From the NCBI GenBank assembly GCA_045657465.1, contig JAZOTD010000007.1:1-64000 (forward strand): a stretch of DNA of 64,000 bases, given 5' to 3'. Position 1 is the first letter of the stretch. The number at the start of each line of letters is the position of its first letter. Source of the stretch: RGIG1681 sp045657465 (GTDB lineage: Bacteria > Bacillota > Clostridia > Christensenellales > UBA1242). The position numbers were made by a program, and so were the translations under genes. The notes below the pieces were generated by a model, which saw only the letters and a program-made list of their open reading frames with translations, was not told where the DNA came from and made no database searches. Positions 9,008-16,674 of the stretch are shown here, in pieces.

Positions 9008-9114
9008 ATTTTTGCTATAAAGGTGTAGCGGATTTTGTGATAAATAGAGAAATTATTTTTTAAATTCAATACAAATATTCATGTTTCATGTTATAATATA
9101 ATTAGAGGTAAGAA

Positions 9115-9771
9115 ATGAAAGAAACAATATTATTTTCCAATGTTATTGGTGACATAACTGCTTTAGATGAAGATTGTTCATTTAATCCTAATTTAGTATG
9201 TATTCTTCGTAGTGCAAATTGCGAGAATAAGAATCTTGTATTTATTAATGCTCCAGGATTTAATAATGACCACTTGTATTTTGATAAAATTATAAAATGT
9301 TTTACTAAGATTGGCATTAATTTCAAAACGTCAATAGAAATTTCAGACATGTCAAAAATTGAAGATTTGAAATCTTTTCCAAAAGATAGAGTTTATTTTT
9401 TAATGGGAGGAAACCCTCTAACCCAATTTGAACTCATAAAAAATTATAATTTATTAGAGGAATTAAAAAATTATAATGGACTCGTAATTGGTTTTTGTGC
9501 AGGAGCAATTAATTTATCAAAGCACTCAATTATAACAACTGACGAAGATTTTAAAACACCGATTTCTTATACAGGAATAGGTCGTGTTGATATTAGTGTC
9601 GAACCACACTTTCATCTAGATGATTCTGAGTTCACTAAAAACAGATTAAAAGAAATAAATAATTTTTGCAAAACTTTAAAAACTGAAATATATGCTATTC
9701 CAGATAAATCAGCAATAGACGTATTAGGTGACTCTATTGGTTTTTATGGTGAAATCTATAAATACAATTAG
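9115..9771 (+). CDS. S51 peptidase/class I glutamine amidotransferase-like protein
   Basis: 218 residues; ATG with AGAGG and a TATAAT at 9092-9097. The fold marks are those of the dipeptidase E (S51) branch: YFLMGGNPLTQF at residues 94-105 (compare GGNT in the family) and the nucleophile elbow VIGFCAGAINLS around residue 128, followed by a His-containing VEPHFHLDD. In S51 peptidases the nucleophile is Ser in GxSAG; here it is Cys 128, as in true GATase1 enzymes. So whether it acts as an Asp-dipeptidase is open. Single gene with its own terminator. Confidence 0.75.
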   Translation: MKETILFSNVIGDITALDEDCSFNPNLVCILRSANCENKNLVFINAPGFNNDHLYFDKIIKCFTKIGINFKTSIEISDMSKIEDLKSFPKDRVYFLMGGNPLTQFELIKNYNLLEELKNYNGLVIGFCAGAINLSKHSIITTDEDFKTPISYTGIGRVDISVEPHFHLDDSEFTKNRLKEINNFCKTLKTEIYAIPDKSAIDVLGDSIGFYGEIYKYN

Positions 9772-9799
9772 AATGCAATCACCATAGCCCCGCCAATCT

Positions 9800-9833
9800 G
9801 AACTGCGTTCGCACACGCAGTTCTTTTATTTTT
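9800..9833 (+). terminator. Terminator
   Basis: Stem GAACTGCG/CGCAGTTC with an eight-base loop, then TTTTATTTTTG, 28 bases after the stop at 9771. Confidence 0.8.
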
Positions 9834-9890
9834 GTCTAAAAGGCATTCTTGTGATTATAACACCGAGATTAAGAAAATATAAATAAAAAT

Positions 9891-9920
9891 AAAAAAGGAA
9901 CTTTTAAAAGTTCCTTTTTT
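9891..9920 (-). terminator. Terminator of the SDR operon
   Basis: Perfect palindrome AAAAAAGGAACTTTT and its complement, overlapping the last stop codon and followed on the minus strand by an AT-rich T tract. Confidence 0.88.
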
Positions 9921-11700
9921 AAATAATTATATCGCCTTCAAACGCGTAAATCCATTCAAAGTTTTTATGTATTTTTGACAATTCAGGACAGTTGACTTTA
10001 ACTTTAATCAATTTGTCTTTTATAGATTCAAACTGACTTCTTGAAATTATTTTTTCAACAATTTTATCTTCTCTTACTTCCAAAATGCCAATTCCAGACC
10101 AAAAATCAACAAATGAAGAGGAGTTTGATGATAAGTGAAGCCAAGATTCACCGCCAGCGCCTAAACCAAATGTTCCCACAAGTGGTATAAGGTTTTCTTT
10201 TTCAAAATATGTTGAACCTCTTAATTCATAATCCATATCTAAGAAGGCTTCATTTTTTATTCTGCTATTTCTAGCGAATTGTGCCTTTTCTTCGTCTGAA
10301 AGGGTGGTTAAATTTTGGGCACCGTTCCATAAAATATTGCTTTCTGCTCGTTTTATTCTAACAACCTTTTCTTTTGGTGTTAAATTATTAAATCTTTTCT
10401 CAATTACTGGAATATATTCATCCATCATTTTGAATAATAATTCTTTATCATAAAGTTCACTTGCGAGAACAAAATTGAAATTTAAAGGAAGTTTTACTTT
10501 GCTTTTCACATAATTCAATAAACACTTAAACACCTGAGTGTATTCTTTTTGATAAGAATCGGGAACATTGTTCATTTTTTCAATTCCAACTTCTTCTGAT
10601 TCATACTCAAGAGTTACGCCCTTGTCCCATATTGCCGTAATTGGTGCTAAATATTCGTATAAGTATTTTAAATTATATAGTTCTGCCCAATCTGGAGCAG
10701 GGCAACTTTCAGTCCACCAATGCTTATATCCTCCAAAACAAAAACTGAATATAAATGGCAAGTTTTTTTCTATTATTGTCTTAATTTTTTGTCTTGTATA
10801 TTCTCTTGCTGCATCTGTTTGAGAAATATGGCACCATTTTTTTGCACATAATCTGATCAACAAATCGTCTTCTAAATTATTTTTATCAAGTTTAGGAATA
10901 ACGATATTGTCAAAATCCAACATGTTTTTTTGTATATAATTATTAACTCGTTCTTCTAGTGTTTTATTAATAATTTGCGTTTTTGATTTAGGCAAATTTG
11001 AGGCAATGCTTGCACCACCATCAACAGAAAGAAAAGCCCCAACTATATAATTGCTTTCATCATCTAAAGCACCTGATAAATAAAGAACTGCATTTGCAAC
11101 TTCAACAGGTGACCCCAATCGTTTGTTAGGGTTGAGTTTTAAATAATTGTTAAGGGTTTCTTCATTGTGGAATGCATTTCTAATTAATGGTGTATCTATA
11201 GGGCCTGGAAGAACTGTGTTGATTCTTACTCCATACTTTATTTCTGTTAAAGCTAAACATTTGGCAAGCATGTTAATGCCTGCTTTTGTTGCACAATAAA
11301 TTGGTGATGTTGGATCTGCATTGACTCCTATGCCAGATGAGATAAAGATGACGCTGCCTTTAGTTTTTCTAATGTATGGCAGAATGTTTTTGGTTGCTAA
11401 ATAAGTACCTTTCATGTTTGTGTCTACAATTTTATCCACATCCAAATCATTGCTGTTGTTTATATCCATCAACCCATAAACACCCGCATTGTTGATAAGT
11501 ACATTAATTTCCTTTATCTCTTGAAGGGCTTGTTTAATTTCTTTTTCATTTCTTATATCCACTATATAAGATTCAACATTTTTATTAGGACAAATATTTA
11601 AATCGAATGATATAACATTCCAATTTTTTTCTAAAAATTGTTTTGCACATTCTAAACCTATACCACTGCTGGCTCCTGTTATTAAAACGGTTTTTGACAT
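9919..11700 (-). CDS. SDR oxidoreductase fused to an uncharacterised C-terminal domain
   Basis: 593 residues. Residues 1-235 are a complete classical SDR: GASSGIG at 9-15, NNAG at 70-73, a Ser at 121/122, Y135 and K139 (YCATK), and the PGPIDT turn at 165-170. Residues about 250-593 are a separate domain with GGYK (323-326), PAPDWAE (334-340), an I..IWDKGVTLEYES stretch and a late SWLHLSSNSSSF stretch. The order of these marks recalls the isocyanide synthase family (PvcA/DIT1: K...PDLAE...G...SDG), but similarity is faint. The ATG has AGGAGG inside the end of the upstream gene, so translation is coupled. Likely a small-molecule biosynthetic enzyme; product unknown. Confidence 0.65.
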   Translation of the reverse strand: MSKTVLITGASSGIGLECAKQFLEKNWNVISFDLNICPNKNVESYIVDIRNEKEIKQALQEIKEINVLINNAGVYGLMDINNSNDLDVDKIVDTNMKGTYLATKNILPYIRKTKGSVIFISSGIGVNADPTSPIYCATKAGINMLAKCLALTEIKYGVRINTVLPGPIDTPLIRNAFHNEETLNNYLKLNPNKRLGSPVEVANAVLYLSGALDDESNYIVGAFLSVDGGASIASNLPKSKTQIINKTLEERVNNYIQKNMLDFDNIVIPKLDKNNLEDDLLIRLCAKKWCHISQTDAAREYTRQKIKTIIEKNLPFIFSFCFGGYKHWWTESCPAPDWAELYNLKYLYEYLAPITAIWDKGVTLEYESEEVGIEKMNNVPDSYQKEYTQVFKCLLNYVKSKVKLPLNFNFVLASELYDKELLFKMMDEYIPVIEKRFNNLTPKEKVVRIKRAESNILWNGAQNLTTLSDEEKAQFARNSRIKNEAFLDMDYELRGSTYFEKENLIPLVGTFGLGAGGESWLHLSSNSSSFVDFWSGIGILEVREDKIVEKIISRSQFESIKDKLIKVKVNCPELSKIHKNFEWIYAFEGDIII

Positions 11701-11701
11701 A

Positions 11702-12586
11702 TTATTTTGCCTCCTGAAACAACTGACTTGTTATAGATTCACCACAATCTACAGATAATTGAACACCTGTTAAGTTGTCTACTTTACTTCCTCCGAAACC
11801 AGACAAATAAACAACGGCGTCTACAAAGTCTTTGATTTCGCACATGCTACCAAGAGGATTGAGTTGCTTCCAATTTTCAATTTCGTCTTTACTTACAATA
11901 TTAGTAAATGTTTTTGAGTCTGTGGCTGGACCCATAAGAACGGAATTAACCCTTACTTTGTTTTTTCCTTCACTCACTGCTAAACATTTGCCCAACATAA
12001 TGAGTGCAGATTGACTCATACAATATGCTGGACTCATAGGTTCTGGCATAACGCCAGCAGAAGAGCTCATTATAATAATTTGACCATTGTTTTTTCTTAA
12101 CTTTTTAATTAAGTTTTGCATAACATAAAAACTTGTTTTTACGATTAAATCTATAATAGAGTCTAAGTCTTGATTGGTTGTTTTTAAAACAGAAGCATTT
12201 GAATAGATTGATGGATAAATTATTAATAAATCAATATCATCTATTTTGTTGCAAGCGTCTTCAATGCTCTTGTTGTTGTATTTAATAATTATGCTTTTTA
12301 TTTGACTGTTTAAATTTTCTTTTTTGTCTAAAGCAGTAACGTCACAATGCATGTTTAGAAATTTTTCAGCTAAAGCCTCTCCAACACCAAAACTGCCTCC
12401 AAAGACAACCACTTTTTTCTTTTTTTCGAATCTTCTATCAAAAGGCTTTTCTGCATCTTTTGGAATATTCCAAGTTTTACCCAGAGAAAAAGCGCCCTTT
12501 ATTCTATTTTCAGAACAAAGAATCCTAATTCTTCTTTCGCTGATGCCCCACTTTAAAGAGGCGTCTTTTGTTGAAATATAATCCAT
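11702..12586 (-). CDS. HTH domain fused to a degenerate SDR
   Basis: 294 residues; ATG at 12586 with GGGGG. Residues 1-50 are a MerR/excisionase-type helix-turn-helix (YISTKDASLKWGISERRIR, then GKTWNIPKDAEKP), a common small Firmicutes DNA-binding module. Residues 58-290 are an SDR fold with an intact nucleotide loop GGSFGVG (63-69). The catalytic parts are lost: the NNAG position reads YPSI and the Tyr-Lys pair reads YCMSQ, with Gln 192 for Lys. It may sense NAD(P) or a substrate analogue and control its own operon. One base separates its stop from the start of the intact SDR gene. Confidence 0.8.
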   Translation of the reverse strand: MDYISTKDASLKWGISERRIRILCSENRIKGAFSLGKTWNIPKDAEKPFDRRFEKKKKVVVFGGSFGVGEALAEKFLNMHCDVTALDKKENLNSQIKSIIIKYNNKSIEDACNKIDDIDLLIIYPSIYSNASVLKTTNQDLDSIIDLIVKTSFYVMQNLIKKLRKNNGQIIIMSSSAGVMPEPMSPAYCMSQSALIMLGKCLAVSEGKNKVRVNSVLMGPATDSKTFTNIVSKDEIENWKQLNPLGSMCEIKDFVDAVVYLSGFGGSKVDNLTGVQLSVDCGESITSQLFQEAK

Positions 12587-12610
12587 ATTTCATCCCCCTA
12601 TATATTACAT

Positions 12611-12639
12611 ATATTATTCCTTTATCGAAACAATGTCAA
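12611..12639 (-). promoter_or_regulatory. Promoter of the HTH-SDR operon
   Basis: On the minus strand TTGACA (12639-12634), 17 bases, then TAATAT (12616-12611). An AT-rich near-palindrome around 12600-12616 overlaps the -10 and could be an operator. Confidence 0.55.
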
Positions 12640-12765
12640 TACTTTTTGAGATTTTAATATTATGTTTATAACAGACAATCATTGTATTTAATGAAAAATA
12701 TGGGTGTAGGTTTGTGGAACACACAGAAACGTATTTAAATCCACACATACAACGACTTTATAAAT

Positions 12766-12784
12766 ACGAATTAAACTAATTCGT
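12766..12784. repeat. Perfect inverted repeat in the 12.6-12.9 kb gap
   Basis: ACGAATTA-AAC-TAATTCGT, 8-base arms and a 3-base centre, 138 bases before the ktrB promoter. The 372-base gap from 12587 to 12958 otherwise holds only the two divergent promoters. No RNA motif such as a c-di-AMP riboswitch could be recognised. Confidence 0.5.
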
Positions 12785-12921
12785 TTAGTGTTCTTATTAA
12801 GTGTGATAAAATCAAATTAAGAGAAACAAATAAAAAAGCATGAGTGTTTTTAAATTTATAAAAATTTTGTTTAAAAAATAGGTTTTTTGTGGGGTTTTAG
12901 CGAAATTGTTGGCAAATGATT

Positions 12922-12950
12922 TTGATTATATTTGTTTTTTGTGGTAGTAT
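12922..12950 (+). promoter_or_regulatory. Promoter of ktrBA, abutting the start codon
   Basis: TTGATT (12922-12927), 17 bases, TAGTAT (12945-12950). The ATG lies at 12959, so transcription should start at or just before it. Confidence 0.65.
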
Positions 12951-12958
12951 GTGAATAT

Positions 12959-14332
12959 ATGATCAAATTGCGTGCACCAAACAAATTTTTTAAAATCACG
13001 GCGGCAAAAATGATTTTGCTGACTTTTATTACGCTTATTTTAATTGGGACCTTTTTATTATGTTTGCCAATTTCAAACACTTCAGGCACTTGGGTTCCTT
13101 TCATTGACGCATTATTTACATCAACAAGTTCTGTGTGTGTGACTGGGCTTGTTGTTTATGACATAGGCATAAGTCTTACGATGTTTGGGCAAATTGTTGT
13201 GTTGTTTTTGGTTCAACTTGGTGGACTTGGATTTATTTCTATTGCATCTTTAATCTTTTTGCTTATTGGTAAAAAAATTAATTATGCAACAAGACTTACA
13301 CTTCAAGAAAGCTTGAACAAAGAAGACACCCAAGGTGTTGTTAAGTCATTAATCGTTGTTTTAGTGGCAACATTGGTAATTGAACTGACAGGCTTTTTGA
13401 TGTTAATTGCTCCAATGATTGAGTTTTGTGGAGATGTTGGCAAGGGGGTGTTTAATGCATTGTTCTTGTCTATTTCTGCATTCTGCAATGCTGGACATGA
13501 TGTTTTGGGCAACCTTACTCCTGAGTTTTCGAGTCTGGCAGTTTTTGCCAATAATCCTTTTGTTCTTGTTCCAATAATGATTTTAATTATGGCTGGTGGC
13601 ATCGGCTTTATTGTGTTTATAGACTTGTTTTCTAAACGCAAAAATAAAAAGAAGCTTAATTTACACACAACTGTTGTTTTGATAATCACAGCAGTTTTAG
13701 TTGTTGGTGGGGCAGGATTAATTTTGGGGTTTGAATGGAACAATCCAAAAACACTTGGAAAACTTTCTTTTGGTAGCAAGATTATGAATGCATTTTTTCA
13801 AAGTGTATCAACAAGAACCGCTGGCTTTGCGACCTTTGGTCAGGGAGATATGAATCCAATTTCCTTGCTGGTTTGTGAGTTTTTGATGTTTATTGGCGGA
13901 TCTCCTGTATCAATGGCGGGCGGTATTAAGACAACAACATTCTTTATTTTGATTTTGTTTTTATTTAAAAATCCAGACCAAAATGGAAACATGATTTGTG
14001 GAACAAAAAAGATATCGCAATCATTAGTGCATAAAGCGATAAAGATTTTTGAGATTGCATTGTTGATTTTTTTGGTTGGAACATTCTCAATCTTTTTAAT
14101 CGAGGGCAGTGTATATTCATTGTTTGCAGTGACATATGAATGTCTTTCTGCAATTTGCACTGTGGGCTTATCATTTGGCATAACACCACTTCTTGCATGG
14201 CCTTCAAAACTAATTTTGATTCTCATGATGTATGTTGGAAGAATTGGAATGCTTACAATTCCTATGTTGTTTAAAACGAAACAACAACCTGTTGGAATTG
14301 AATATTTAGAAGCGAAAATTACTGTGGGGTAA
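12959..14332 (+). CDS. ktrB: KtrB/TrkH-type potassium channel subunit
   Basis: 457 residues from the ATG at 12959. Start choice: the family begins near the stretch KFFKITAAKMILLTF, so upstream TTG codons are not needed; there is no Shine-Dalgarno site, and the promoter ends eight bases before the ATG. Four pore repeats are visible through their filter loops: TSSVCVTGLVV, SISAFCNAGHD, STRTAGFATF and LSAICTVGLSF. This is the membrane part of a K+ uptake system that needs the RCK protein encoded directly downstream (3 bases after). A firm call on the family; Na+ dependence is assumed from KtrB. Confidence 0.93.
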   Translation: MIKLRAPNKFFKITAAKMILLTFITLILIGTFLLCLPISNTSGTWVPFIDALFTSTSSVCVTGLVVYDIGISLTMFGQIVVLFLVQLGGLGFISIASLIFLLIGKKINYATRLTLQESLNKEDTQGVVKSLIVVLVATLVIELTGFLMLIAPMIEFCGDVGKGVFNALFLSISAFCNAGHDVLGNLTPEFSSLAVFANNPFVLVPIMILIMAGGIGFIVFIDLFSKRKNKKKLNLHTTVVLIITAVLVVGGAGLILGFEWNNPKTLGKLSFGSKIMNAFFQSVSTRTAGFATFGQGDMNPISLLVCEFLMFIGGSPVSMAGGIKTTTFFILILFLFKNPDQNGNMICGTKKISQSLVHKAIKIFEIALLIFLVGTFSIFLIEGSVYSLFAVTYECLSAICTVGLSFGITPLLAWPSKLILILMMYVGRIGMLTIPMLFKTKQQPVGIEYLEAKITVG

Positions 14333-14335
14333 AAT

Positions 14336-15067
14336 ATGGAACACGAAAATATTATTACGAAAAATTTTAATGACTATGTTGTTATTGGTCTTGGCAAGTT
14401 TGGAAAAAGCCTTGCTTTGACACTTTCAAACAATGACAAAAATGTGCTTGCTATTGATACAAATGCTGAAATTGTTCAAGGTGTTGAAGGTTATGTGACA
14501 AGAGCGGTTGTTGCAGATTCAACAAAGAAAGACGTGCTTTCAACTCTTGGAGTTCAAAATTTTGATTGTGCTGTTATTTGTATCGGTGATGACATTTCTG
14601 CAAGCATGCTTTCTGCTCTTACTTGCAAAGAACTTGGAGTGCCTTATGTGATTGCAAAAGCTCAAAACAATCAACACAAAGAAATTTTAGAAAAAATTGG
14701 TGTTGACCTTGTGGTTTTTCCTGAAGTTTATATGAGCAAAAAACTTGCAACCGCACTCACAAATCCACTTTCAAACGAGATTTCAAAAATAACAGACGAC
14801 TACAAAATTGTTGAAATTATTTGTCCTACAAAATGGGTTGGCAAATCTGTGCTTGATCTTAACATTAGAAAAAAATATGGCGTTTCAGTTATTTTGATAA
14901 AGAGTGGCGAAACTTTGATTGAACCATTGCCTGAAACCATATTTGAAAAAGGCGACAGTTTGTTTATTATTGGCGCAAATAAAAATATTGATTCGATTGA
15001 AAACAAAATCGCTGAAATTGTTGACCTTGAAAACCGCTTTGTAGAAGCATCTCAAGACGAAGAATAA
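14336..15067 (+). CDS. ktrA: KtrA/TrkA-type K+ uptake regulatory subunit
   Basis: 243 residues; ATG with GGGG located in the end of ktrB. Residues 14-135 are the RCK_N Rossmann domain with GLGKFG and a following acidic VLAIDTN, which binds NAD(H)/ATP/ADP; residues 150-230 are the RCK_C domain. It forms the cytosolic ring that gates KtrB. Length is close to that of KtrA. The last codons, ending SQDEE and the stop, are copied once more at 15983-16001, which marks the edge of an inserted segment. Confidence 0.93.
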   Translation: MEHENIITKNFNDYVVIGLGKFGKSLALTLSNNDKNVLAIDTNAEIVQGVEGYVTRAVVADSTKKDVLSTLGVQNFDCAVICIGDDISASMLSALTCKELGVPYVIAKAQNNQHKEILEKIGVDLVVFPEVYMSKKLATALTNPLSNEISKITDDYKIVEIICPTKWVGKSVLDLNIRKKYGVSVILIKSGETLIEPLPETIFEKGDSLFIIGANKNIDSIENKIAEIVDLENRFVEASQDEE

Positions 15068-15068
15068 A
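15050..15068 (+). repeat. 19-bp direct repeat, left copy (3' end of ktrA)
   Basis: TCTCAAGACGAAGAATAAA, covering the last codons and stop of ktrA. An identical copy lies at 15983-16001. The two flank the HIT-Nudix segment. Confidence 0.85.
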
Positions 15069-15088
15069 GTTGTATAAATGGAGAACTT

Positions 15089-15490
15089 ATGAAAGAGTGT
15101 TTGTTTTGTAAATTGATGACTGAAAAAAATGTTAATAATGGCAAAAAAACAAATGAATATATTTTAGAAAACGAATTAGCACTTGGAAGATATGATGATT
15201 TTCCTGTAAGCAAAGGGCATATGGAGTTTGTTACAAAGAGACATATTGCCACAATATTTGATGCAACAGTTGAAGAAAAAACTGCAATATTTGAACTTAT
15301 TGACAAAGCAAAAATGATGATAGATAAAGAATATCATCCAGATGGATATAACATAGGAATAAATTGTGGAGAGAGTGCTGGTCAAACGATTATGCATCTT
15401 CATGTTCACTTAATTCCAAGATATAATGGAGATGTTAAAAATCCACGTGGTGGAGTGCGAGGAATTATTCCTGAGAAACAGAATTATTAA
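15089..15490 (+). CDS. HIT-family nucleotide hydrolase
   Basis: 133 residues; ATG with GGAG. The histidine triad is complete: HLHVHL with H103, H105 and H107, preceded by a GQT turn. A CLFC pair at residues 4-7 may bind zinc with a later His. Length and end (PEKQNY) are typical of Hint/Fhit-like hydrolases of AMP-linked substrates. The stop at 15488-15490 is followed in another frame by a Nudix domain that lacks a clear start. It lies within the segment bounded by the 19-bp repeats. Confidence 0.88.
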   Translation: MKECLFCKLMTEKNVNNGKKTNEYILENELALGRYDDFPVSKGHMEFVTKRHIATIFDATVEEKTAIFELIDKAKMMIDKEYHPDGYNIGINCGESAGQTIMHLHVHLIPRYNGDVKNPRGGVRGIIPEKQNY

Positions 15491-15528
15491 TACCGTCAAC
15501 ACCTGCGAACCAGCCAACTGACGAATTT

Positions 15529-15942
15529 TTGCAATTTGCTCAAAAGGCATTAATAATTAAAAATAATAAAATTTTACTAATTAAAAAATCCGCAAAGGAT
15601 AAAAACTCTCCAAATTTATGGGAGGTTCCTGGCGGAAGAAAACAAGAAGGGGAAAATCTTGAACAGCATATTATTAGAGAAGTTCAAGAAGAGGTTGGTC
15701 TTGATGTAACACCACAAAATATTTTTGATATGTATGATTTTAGCATACCTATCAACGGCAAAAAAACAACAGTTGTTGCAGTGGCTAGATTTTGTGAATT
15801 GGTCAACGAAGATTTGCAAATAACAGAAGATGAAATTGACAATTGTGAATGGGTTGAAATTAATGATGATTTGTTAAAATACAATTTTATGCCAGCCATT
15901 CGCAAAACAATGGAAAAACTTGTAAGTTTTTATAAAAAATAA
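15529..15942 (+). CDS. Nudix hydrolase with no clear start (possible frameshifted fusion)
   Basis: 137 residues if the TTG at 15529 is used; no ribosome site precedes it. The frame is open back to 15475 and reads LIPSTPANQPTDEFLQF before the domain, which looks like a real Pro/Thr/Asn linker. So this may once have been fused to the HIT protein, with a one-base shift near 15487 now separating them. The Nudix domain is complete: WEVPGGRKQEGE, then REVQEEVGL, giving G, E, RE, EE and G of the box. It belongs to the MutT-like group. Inside the repeat-bounded segment. Confidence 0.7.
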   Translation: MQFAQKALIIKNNKILLIKKSAKDKNSPNLWEVPGGRKQEGENLEQHIIREVQEEVGLDVTPQNIFDMYDFSIPINGKKTTVVAVARFCELVNEDLQITEDEIDNCEWVEINDDLLKYNFMPAIRKTMEKLVSFYKK

Positions 15943-15982
15943 TTTTCAAGCATAGATGTTAAAAACAAGGTTGTTATTAAAT

Positions 15983-16001
15983 TCTCAAGACGAAGAATAA
16001 A
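15983..16001 (+). repeat. 19-bp direct repeat, right copy
   Basis: Identical to 15050-15068 (ktrA 3' end). Here it lies in noncoding DNA 20 bases before the next Nudix gene. Confidence 0.85.
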
Positions 16002-16021
16002 TTTATTGTTAAGGAAATTAT

Positions 16022-16531
16022 ATGGAAGAAATGTTAGACACTTTTGATATTAATGGCAAGTTTTTAGGTGTTAAATCTAGAAGTTTTTGTCATGGAGAAA
16101 ATCCTGGTGTTTATCATAAGCCAATCTGGATTTGGATTATGAATTCACAAAAACAAATTTTAGTTCAAAAGCGTGCAATGACAAAAAAGAAAAGTCCTGG
16201 CAAATGGGATATGCCTGCAGCTGGTCACGTTGATGCGGGGGAGAGTTGTTTAAAAGCGTGTGTTAGAGAAACCACTGAAGAACTTGGTTTGAATGTTGAT
16301 GAAAAAGATTTTGTGTTTTTAAAAGAATTTGTTAATCACAAAGGCTGGGAACTCGCACAGGTTTATCTTTTAAAAACAGATGTGAAAGCTGAAGATATGA
16401 AATTGCAAGCAGAAGAAGTTGAACAAGTTAAATGGTGTGATTATGACGAATTTGTTAATCTTCTTTATTCAAGTGAGTTTTGCGGGCATAACAAAGAATA
16501 TAAAGACTGGGTTGCAGAGATTTTAAAATAA
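16022..16531 (+). CDS. Nudix hydrolase (IPP-isomerase-like/YfcD group)
   Basis: 169 residues; ATG with AAGGAA. The Nudix box GHVDAGESCLKACVRETTEELG is complete. The N-terminal DTFDINGKFLG and YHKPIWIWIMN resemble the YfcD and isopentenyl-diphosphate isomerase-like subgroup, but isomerase-specific residues cannot be confirmed. Before the HIT-Nudix segment was inserted, this gene probably followed ktrA directly, because the copy of the ktrA end lies 20 bases upstream. Ends at a terminator. Confidence 0.85.
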   Translation: MEEMLDTFDINGKFLGVKSRSFCHGENPGVYHKPIWIWIMNSQKQILVQKRAMTKKKSPGKWDMPAAGHVDAGESCLKACVRETTEELGLNVDEKDFVFLKEFVNHKGWELAQVYLLKTDVKAEDMKLQAEEVEQVKWCDYDEFVNLLYSSEFCGHNKEYKDWVAEILK

Positions 16532-16542
16532 AAAACACAAAG

Positions 16543-16571
16543 CCAAATCAAACAAAATGATTTGGTTTTTT
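16543..16571 (+). terminator. Terminator
   Basis: Stem CCAAATCA/TGATTTGG, loop AACAAAA, then seven T; the A/T flanks extend the stem. Confidence 0.88.
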
Positions 16572-16612
16572 TATTGTGTTTTGATTTATATAATAGCGTC
16601 AAAGCAGAATGG

Positions 16613-16642
16613 TAGACAAAACAAACTGCGTGTTGTTATAAT
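16613..16642 (+). promoter_or_regulatory. Promoter of the GNAT gene
   Basis: TAGACA (16613-16618), 18 bases, TATAAT (16637-16642), 32 bases before the ATG. Confidence 0.65.
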
Positions 16643-16674
16643 GACGATATAAAAGCACTTTGATTGAGGGAATT

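Noticed and set aside
12587..12958. c-di-AMP or other riboswitch before ktrB
   Set aside because: The promoter ends eight bases before the ATG, leaving no leader RNA, and no conserved fold was seen upstream.
15050..16001. Insertion sequence or transposon
   Set aside because: No transposase or terminal inverted repeats in the segment; only the direct repeat is seen.
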